DNA from: Natronolimnohabitans innermongolicus JCM 12255
Lineage (GTDB): Archaea; Halobacteriota; Halobacteria; Halobacteriales; Natrialbaceae
Length of the DNA stretch: 64,000 nt
Assembly: GCF_000337215.1 (NCBI RefSeq)
Contig: NZ_AOHZ01000047.1
Location: forward strand, 1-64,000
Reading direction: 5' to 3'
Part shown: one piece after another, positions 58,733 to 64,000 of the stretch
How the letters are laid out: every line of letters begins with the position of its first letter
Numbering within the stretch: position 1 is the first letter of the stretch
Translations under genes and position numbers: made by a program
Notes under the pieces: model-generated
The model's database searches: none
The model's input: only the letters and a program-made list of their open reading frames with translations
Told to the model about the DNA's origin: nothing

Positions 58733-60835
58733 ATGGCGCAAGCGGGAAATACGGAACTCGTCGACGCATTCGAGCAGTTCTTCCGCAACTACTACGACAA
58801 CGAAATCAAGCAGCTTGCGCAGCAGTATCCCAACGAGCAGCGCTCGCTCCACGTCGACTGGCAAGATCTCTACCGGTACGATCCCGACCTCGCCGACGAC
58901 TTTCTGAATCAGCCCGAACAGCTCCAGCGCTACGCCGAGGAGGCGCTGCGACTCTACGACCTCCCGATCGACGTCAGCCTCGGACAGGCCCACGTCCGGA
59001 TCCGGAACCTTCCCGAGACCGAGACACCCGAGATCCGGGAGATCCGCGCCCGCGATATGAACTCGCTGGTGCAGGTCCACGGCATCGTCCGGAAGGCCAC
59101 CGACGTCCGCCCGAAGATCGAGGAAGCCGCCTTCGAGTGCCAGCTCTGTGGCACCCTCTCCCGCGTTCCCCAATCGAGCGGCGACTTCCAGGAACCCCAC
59201 GAGTGTCAAGGCTGTGAGCGACAGGGCCCCTTCCGCGTCAACTTCGACCAATCGGAGTTCGTCGACTCCCAGAAGCTTCGCATTCAGGAGAGCCCCGAAG
59301 GACTGCGCGGCGGGGAGACACCCCAGGCGCTCGACATCCACGTCGAAGACGACATCACCGGCGAAGTCACCCCCGGCGACCACGTCTCTGCGACCGGCGT
59401 CCTCCGCCTCGAGCAACAGGGCGACGGTCAGGACAAATCGCCCGTGTTCGACTTCTACATGGAGGGCATGTCCGTCGACATCGACGAAGAGCAGTTCGAG
59501 GACATGGACATCACCGAGGAGGACAAAGCGGAGATCGTTCGCCTCTCCTCGAACGATGACATCTACGAGAAGATGGTCGCTTCCATCGCGCCCTCCATCT
59601 ACGGCTACGACCAGGAGAAACTCGCGATGATCCTCCAGTTGTTTTCGGGGGTCACGAAGGAGTTGCCGGACGGCTCGAGGATTCGCGGTGACCTGCATAT
59701 GCTGCTTATCGGGGATCCGGGTACCGGTAAGTCTCAAATGCTAGGGTATATCCAAAATATTGCACCTCGATCCGTATACACCTCTGGGAAAGGTTCGTCC
59801 TCGGCGGGTCTCACCGCCGCTGCCGTTCGCGACGACTTCGGCGACGGCCAGCAGTGGACCCTCGAGGCTGGCGCACTGGTCCTCGCCGATCAGGGAATCG
59901 CGGCGGTCGACGAGCTAGATAAGATGCGGAGCGAGGATCGAAGTGCCATGCACGAGGCCTTAGAGCAACAGAAGATCTCCGTCTCGAAGGCCGGCATCAA
60001 CGCGACGCTCAAGTCCCGCTGTTCGCTGCTGGGTGCGGCAAACCCCAAGTACGGTCGTTTCGACCACTACGAGCCGATCAGCGAGCAGATCGACTTAGAG
60101 CCCGCCCTGATCTCCCGGTTCGACCTGATCTTCACGGTGACCGACCAGCCCGACGAGGAAAAGGACAAGAACCTCGCCGAGCACATCATCACGACCAACT
60201 ACGCGGGCGAGTTGACCACCCAGCGCGAGCAGATGAACCAGATGGAGGTCACCCAGGACGAGATCGACGAGATGACCGATCAGGTCGATCCCGAGATCGA
60301 CGCCGAACTCCTGCGCAAGTACATCGCCTACGCGAAACAGAACTGTCACCCGCGGATGACGGAGGCGGCCCGGGAGGCGATCCGTGACTTCTACGTCGAT
60401 CTTCGCTCGCAGGGGACCGACGAAGACGCCGCCGTCCCGGTCACGGCGCGAAAGCTCGAGGCGCTCGTTCGCCTCTCGGAAGCGAGCGCTCGCGTGCGGC
60501 TGTCGGATACGGTCGAGGAACACGACGCCGAACGGGTGATCGAGATCGTCCGCTCGTGTCTGCAGGATATCGGCGTCGATCCGGAGACGGGCGAGTTCGA
60601 CGCGGACATCGTCGAGGCCGGAACCTCGAAGTCCCAGCGCGACCGGATCAAGAACCTGAAGCAACTGATCAGCGACATCGAAGAGGAGTACGACGAAGGG
60701 GCGCCGGTCGATATCGTCCTCGATCGGGCCCAAGAGGTCGGCATGGACAACTCCAAGGCCGAACACGAGATCGAGAAGTTGAAGCAGAAAGGCGAGGTCT
60801 ACGAGCCGAGTACCGATACGCTCCGGACGACGTAG
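58733..60835 (+). CDS. mcm: Replicative DNA helicase MCM
   Basis: A 700-residue AAA+ helicase that unwinds DNA at the replication fork as a hexamer. The N-terminal domain includes a zinc ribbon (C136, C139, C158, C161) and the OB fold. The AAA+ core has Walker A GDPGTGKS (K333), the sensor-type GKGSSSAGLTAA loop, Walker B AAVDELDKM and the arginine finger SRFDLIF. The C-terminal winged helix ends at about 700. No intein is present, but the codons at K333 are unusual (separate entry). The length is normal for an intein-free archaeal MCM. Confidence 0.97.
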   Translation: MAQAGNTELVDAFEQFFRNYYDNEIKQLAQQYPNEQRSLHVDWQDLYRYDPDLADDFLNQPEQLQRYAEEALRLYDLPIDVSLGQAHVRIRNLPETETPEIREIRARDMNSLVQVHGIVRKATDVRPKIEEAAFECQLCGTLSRVPQSSGDFQEPHECQGCERQGPFRVNFDQSEFVDSQKLRIQESPEGLRGGETPQALDIHVEDDITGEVTPGDHVSATGVLRLEQQGDGQDKSPVFDFYMEGMSVDIDEEQFEDMDITEEDKAEIVRLSSNDDIYEKMVASIAPSIYGYDQEKLAMILQLFSGVTKELPDGSRIRGDLHMLLIGDPGTGKSQMLGYIQNIAPRSVYTSGKGSSSAGLTAAAVRDDFGDGQQWTLEAGALVLADQGIAAVDELDKMRSEDRSAMHEALEQQKISVSKAGINATLKSRCSLLGAANPKYGRFDHYEPISEQIDLEPALISRFDLIFTVTDQPDEEKDKNLAEHIITTNYAGELTTQREQMNQMEVTQDEIDEMTDQVDPEIDAELLRKYIAYAKQNCHPRMTEAAREAIRDFYVDLRSQGTDEDAAVPVTARKLEALVRLSEASARVRLSDTVEEHDAERVIEIVRSCLQDIGVDPETGEFDADIVEAGTSKSQRDRIKNLKQLISDIEEEYDEGAPVDIVLDRAQEVGMDNSKAEHEIEKLKQKGEVYEPSTDTLRTT
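59695..59800 (+). other. Atypical-codon patch at the MCM P-loop
   Basis: Codons 323-353 include CTT, TCT, CAA, CTA, TAT, CAA, AAT, ATT, GCA, CCT, GTA and AAA, all rare in this genome and in the rest of the gene. The patch is centred on Walker A (GDPGTGKSQ), a known intein insertion site in archaeal mcm genes. The codons recover their normal bias after about 59815. Confidence 0.7.
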
Positions 60836-61037
60836 TCGGTTCTCGGATCCAGTTCGGTCGAATACGGCCTTACGGCTCCGTTGAAATCCTCAATGGATGA
60901 TAAGTACTGACTGCTGAATACAGCGGCTGCATACAGTCGGTGAGGGGTTTTTGAGCGACAGTCCTATCATCGGACTACCGTTTCAGCAGGAGGTCTGTGG
61001 CACCGAGACTGGCGGTAGTGTTGACGGCGCACCAGAA
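60836..61037. other. Spacer between convergent genes
   Basis: About 200 bases. A GGGGTTTTTGAG run near 60944-60955 may end the mcm transcript. No gene or hairpin was seen. Confidence 0.4.
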
Positions 61038-61718
61038 TCAAGCGTATTTATCGTATAGTGGCCCCGCAAGCAACATAATCCCTCCAATAGCCGTCAGATA
61101 CAACCCGATACCAGTGTCAACTAACATTTCAGCATTTTCCGGTGGATTTTCGTCAACACCCATCCACGGATCGTTAATATACCCCATCGCAAGAAATGCA
61201 ACAAATACACCAATCAGCGTGACACCGATCCAGGTTTTTCGACCCCAACTGCCGAGACGAGAACGCCCAACAACAACAACCGCGACGACAGCCAGTATCA
61301 GCGTGAAGACGCCATCGCCATCGATCCCAGAATTACTAATTGATGATCCCAGAAACTCCACAGAGAACCACGGAAGGAAAGCCCCGATAATCGTAATACC
61401 CCCACCGGCAAGCCCCAACTTCTTTCCAAGTGAAATCTCGGAGAGATGGCTCCAGGACGGCTGATCTGTTGGTTCTGATCCTACCTGCGATGTTTCGCTC
61501 GTTTGTGACGATTGGGCTTTGGTAGGCGGGTCCGATGGCTGCTGCTGTGGTCGCTCCCCCTGTAAGGGCCGCTGTGGTCCCGTTTCGGACTGGCCATTTT
61601 CTGCTTGGTGTGACTGATGACTTTTGGAATCCTGCGATGGATCCAATTCAGCACCACATTCGCTGCAGAAGCGGGACGCTGGCTCGATCTCGGTTCCGCA
61701 ATTCCGACAGTATGACAC
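61038..61718 (-). CDS. Zinc-ribbon membrane protein
   Basis: A 226-residue protein with GTG start. The N-terminal zinc ribbon CRNCGTEIEPASRFCSECGAEL is followed by a 65-residue Gln/Ser/Pro-rich linker, then four hydrophobic helices (about 105-122, 135-155, 165-183 and 203-220). The linker and lower GC codons differ from most genes in this window. Zinc-ribbon membrane proteins like this are common in haloarchaea but without known function. It converges on mcm. Confidence 0.75.
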   Translation of the reverse strand: MSYCRNCGTEIEPASRFCSECGAELDPSQDSKSHQSHQAENGQSETGPQRPLQGERPQQQPSDPPTKAQSSQTSETSQVGSEPTDQPSWSHLSEISLGKKLGLAGGGITIIGAFLPWFSVEFLGSSISNSGIDGDGVFTLILAVVAVVVVGRSRLGSWGRKTWIGVTLIGVFVAFLAMGYINDPWMGVDENPPENAEMLVDTGIGLYLTAIGGIMLLAGPLYDKYA

Positions 61719-61932
61719 GAATATGAAAATACATTATATCGTGAAAAGGCTACTGGCGGATCAGGCCAAACTGTCATCTCCCCTCACAGTGGGCAGATCC
61801 ACTAAATCGTACTGGTTAATCCTTACTTTAAATATAATATAGTCTCTGTGCAACAAATACGTTCTATATTCAGCAAGACAGCTGGAATATCTCTTTGGTT
61901 GAATGGTTCAGCAAAGCTGGCCTTGCTGGTCG
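61719..61932. other. AT-rich intergenic stretch
   Basis: About 214 bases, notably AT-rich around 61825-61870. It carries promoters for the minus-strand membrane gene and perhaps a 3' end for the FrhB-like gene. No gene seen. Confidence 0.4.
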
Positions 61933-63711
61933 TTAGTGTCCCTGATCGTGAGGGTTCATCGCCGTGCCGTAGTTCTCGGCGTGGTCGGTGTAGTCGATGA
62001 ATCGCGGCGCATCGGGATCGAACGGCCGCGCTAAGCTCTCGAAGGCTTTCTTCTTGTCCCAGCCCTGGAGTTTGCCGACCGCCGATTTGTCCTCGAGGTC
62101 GTGATAGTCGAGTTTCGGCTCGGTGAGGTCCCACGCGTTCATCCCCTGTTCGGTGCGGAGGATGACGCTCGAGTACTCGTCGCTCGAACCGACGGAGCCG
62201 ACGGTGATGTCCGAACAGAAGCCGGTGAAGTCGGCACACTCGTCACAGCCCTTGAGCGCGGCGTCGTGGAAGTTCTCGACGTCTTCCTCTACGATCATCT
62301 CGCCGTCGTGATCGTAGACCATCAGCTTGCCGTGGAGGACGTCCATCTTGCCGATTTCGTCGGGCGAGACGTCGCGTTTCTCCTCGAGTTGCTCGCCGAT
62401 GAGGCTGTAGTAGTTAAAGTTCTTCGTACACATCAGCGAGATCGTGTACTCGACCGCGCGGATGCCCTCGTTCTGTTTCTGGTAGTCCCACTCGAAGTCC
62501 TGGAGCGCGCGGAGGCCTTCGATCTCGCAGGGCGTCCCCACGAGCGCGAGCGCGAGGTCGTCCCAGTCTTTGTCGGGAAGCTTGTGCTCCCACTGTTTGA
62601 GGTCGAGGTTCCCCAGTGCGAGCGTCTGGTTGTAGACGGTGCCCGCATTCTCGATGAGTTCTTCTTCCGTGGTCGCGAGGAAGCTCTCGGCTTTCCAGGG
62701 TTCGTCCTCGGATTCGGTTGCGATCAGCGCGCCGTCGATCTCGCCTTCCTCGAGTAACGTCGCGAGGATGCCGGTGACGACGCCGCCGTCCTGAGCGGCG
62801 TCGGTCCAGTCGTCCTCGACCGTCGCGGAGAACTCCGTGATCGGGTCGCCGGCGCCTTTGACGTTGTCATCGCCGCCGGTGATCTTCCACTGGCGTTCGT
62901 ACCGGAGGCCGCCGCGGGGACAGAAGTCCCAGCAGAGCGAACAGCCGGTACACATCTTGACGAGCTTTGGAAGGTCGTCCTCGCCGACGCCGATCGAGTC
63001 GGAGGGACAGGCGGCGACGCAGGTCCCACACTGGATACAACGGCCGTCGCCGATGACGGCCTCGTCCAGTTCCATGAACCAGGTCTTCTCGTCGGGCGTC
63101 TCGATGTCGTTCATCTCCGAGCGGATCGAGTACTCCGGCGTGTCGAGGTCGACGCCCTCGGGAACGCCGACGCGCGTGTCGGGGGCGTCGTCGTAGACGT
63201 CCTGGCTCACGTTCTCAGCGGGCTCGGTGAACTCGATGTCGCCGAGTTCGCCCGTCTCGTCGACGTTTGCAGCGCCCGCTCCGTCCGCGGCGATGCGCTT
63301 CTCGCCGCTCGAGTCAGCGTCGGCCGCGGGAGCCGTCTTCTCGCCGCACGTACAGGTGTCGGGCGAGCAGCTCTCGCCCTCACCGCCGGCGTCGATGGCG
63401 CCGTCGCGGGCGTGCTCGCTTCCTTCGCGGGAGCGCGGCGCAGCGCTGCCAGCGTCGGGGAACCGAACCGCTTCGTCGTCGTCGTCCGACTCCGGAACGC
63501 CCGGGAAATTGCGCTCCGAGGACCCGCTTCGCTCGTCCTCGCGGCTCGCGTGTCGCTTCTCGCTCGAGTTCCCGGGATCTTCGCGTCGCTTCGATCCCGC
63601 TGCTCCCGCTCGCTTCTTCGAGGACTCGCTTCGCTCGTCCTCGCGGCTCGCGGTTTCACCGCTCACTTTGTCCGAGACCTCCCTTCGGTCGGTCTCGCTA
63701 TCAATCCCCAT
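61933..63711 (-). CDS. FrhB/FqoF-like iron-sulfur flavoprotein (coenzyme F420 hydrogenase/dehydrogenase beta family)
   Basis: A 592-residue protein. Residues 1-205 are an acidic, low-complexity extension with an SREDERS unit repeated at 22-28 and 56-62. Residues 220-268 bind two [4Fe-4S] clusters (C225, C228, C231, C235 and C254, C257, C260, C264). The FrhB-type F420/flavin domain runs from about 290 to the end (TGILATLLEEGEIDGALIA, ALVGTPCEIEGLRALQ, KGCDECADFTGFCSDITVGSVGS). It likely passes electrons from reduced F420 or ferredoxin. Its start overlaps the 3' end of the nitrite/sulfite reductase gene by 11 bases. Confidence 0.88.
   Translation of the reverse strand: MGIDSETDRREVSDKVSGETASREDERSESSKKRAGAAGSKRREDPGNSSEKRHASREDERSGSSERNFPGVPESDDDDEAVRFPDAGSAAPRSREGSEHARDGAIDAGGEGESCSPDTCTCGEKTAPAADADSSGEKRIAADGAGAANVDETGELGDIEFTEPAENVSQDVYDDAPDTRVGVPEGVDLDTPEYSIRSEMNDIETPDEKTWFMELDEAVIGDGRCIQCGTCVAACPSDSIGVGEDDLPKLVKMCTGCSLCWDFCPRGGLRYERQWKITGGDDNVKGAGDPITEFSATVEDDWTDAAQDGGVVTGILATLLEEGEIDGALIATESEDEPWKAESFLATTEEELIENAGTVYNQTLALGNLDLKQWEHKLPDKDWDDLALALVGTPCEIEGLRALQDFEWDYQKQNEGIRAVEYTISLMCTKNFNYYSLIGEQLEEKRDVSPDEIGKMDVLHGKLMVYDHDGEMIVEEDVENFHDAALKGCDECADFTGFCSDITVGSVGSSDEYSSVILRTEQGMNAWDLTEPKLDYHDLEDKSAVGKLQGWDKKKAFESLARPFDPDAPRFIDYTDHAENYGTAMNPHDQGH
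63517..63652 (-). repeat. 34-bp repeat pair inside the FrhB-like N-terminal extension
   Basis: A 34-base block (plus strand starting CGAGGACCCGCTTCGCTCG) at 63517-63550 recurs at 63619-63652 with one mismatch (CCC to CTC near the middle). The spacing is 102 bases, so the reading frame is preserved. The unit encodes the repeated SREDERS segment. Confidence 0.85.
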
Positions 63712-64000
63712 GGGCAACACCTCGTGCGACCGGGGCGTCGGCCCCTTGCATGATCCGTCGGAGTCGCTCGTTGTCGACGCGGCGGGTCCACTCGTAGAAC
63801 CGCTCGCCGTCGTCGCGCTCGTCGCCGTAGGCCTCAAAGAGTTGCTCGAGCGCCGGAAGCACCGACTGTGCGGGAACGGCGTTCTCTACCCAGTCTACGA
63901 ACTCGTTGTCGGCGCCCAGTGAGCCGCCGAGCCCGAAGTCCATCCCCTCGACGATGTTGTCGCCTTCCTCGTTGGTGCTGTTCTCGTCCTCGAGTTTGAC
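63701..64000 (-). CDS. Ferredoxin-dependent nitrite/sulfite reductase, C-terminal part (cut by window edge)
   Basis: Only the last 99 codons are inside the window. They read VKLEDENSTNEEGDNIVEG and then MDFGLGGSLGADNEFVDWVENAVPAQSVLPALEQLFEAYGDERDDGERFYEWTRRVDNERLRRIM. This matches the C-terminal extension of haloarchaeal NirA-type siroheme reductases, with VENxxPAxxVxxALExLFxAYxxERxDGExFYxWxxR. The siroheme and [4Fe-4S] cysteines would be upstream of the window. The last 11 bases overlap the FrhB-like gene start. It could reduce nitrite or sulfite. Confidence 0.7.
   Translation of the reverse strand, partial: VKLEDENSTNEEGDNIVEGMDFGLGGSLGADNEFVDWVENAVPAQSVLPALEQLFEAYGDERDDGERFYEWTRRVDNERLRRIMQGADAPVARGVAHGD

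Noticed and set aside
53999-60950. GCATACAGTCGGT shared near 54011 and 60932 as a possible repeat
   Set aside because: A 13-base match in a 64-kb window is expected by chance, and the flanks do not align.

Overview
The window is chromosomal DNA of an extremely halophilic archaeon (class Halobacteria). The proteins are strongly acidic, most codons end in G or C, and many starts look leaderless. The window holds archaeal markers: two TFB-type initiation factors, MCM helicase, SRP54, ribosomal protein L10e, archaeal-type GAPDH, UPF0200/UPF0201 and a HemAT sensor. Gene content fits a Natrinema/Haloterrigena-like genus, but the genus is only a guess. No rRNA, CRISPR array, intact integrase or transposase was seen.

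Layout. 0.4-10.6 kb: thrC, a TFB, HemAT, a PAP2 phosphatase, an acetyltransferase facing a HAD hydrolase, and the overlapping thiamine genes thiE-thiM. 10.8-14 kb: a deacetylase-like lipoprotein, then an AT-rich island with a secreted six-cysteine Tat protein divergent from a tiny two-helix membrane protein, then a degenerate tandem repeat grown from the 3' end of a sulfurtransferase gene. 14-17.5 kb: two divergent two-domain rhodaneses and a disulfide reductase; with the glutamate-cysteine ligase at 25.6-26.7 kb these suggest gamma-glutamylcysteine thiol metabolism. 17.6-31.7 kb: HicB-like protein, SRP54, several Tat/lipoproteins, the UPF0200/0201 pair, tRNA-Arg(TCT), an Ntn-hydrolase acyltransferase, a flavoprotein, a VOC protein overlapping a carboxylesterase, a cupredoxin-like lipoprotein, UspA and an M29 aminopeptidase. 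32-38 kb: threonine aldolase, a structured leader-like element, a second TFB, a ParA-RecA fusion facing a MinD-DUF pair, and GAPDH. 38-54 kb: Hsp20, an ATP-grasp enzyme, a bile-acid-symporter-like carrier, L10e, an M50-CBS protease, an ABC exporter, a beta-carbonic anhydrase, a cold-shock protein, a flavodoxin-UbiA fusion and a Zn-ribbon helicase. 54.5-57.4 kb: tRNA-Pro(TGG) followed by a decayed patchwork of provirus-like small genes, two of them frameshifted, plus a TrmO gene of unusual composition. 57.7-64 kb: DUF502 protein, MCM with a foreign-looking codon patch exactly at its P-loop, a zinc-ribbon membrane protein, and an FrhB-like iron-sulfur flavoprotein overlapping the 3' end of a probable nitrite/sulfite reductase.

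Most promising for follow-up: the secreted Cys-rich peptide and its divergent membrane partner, which share an identical 8-bp TATA element; the P-loop codon scar in mcm, which suggests past intein homing; the split arrangement resembling F420-dependent sulfite reductase; the flavodoxin-UbiA fusion; and the paired ParA/MinD ATPases. All functional calls come from reading motifs by eye; no database search was run.
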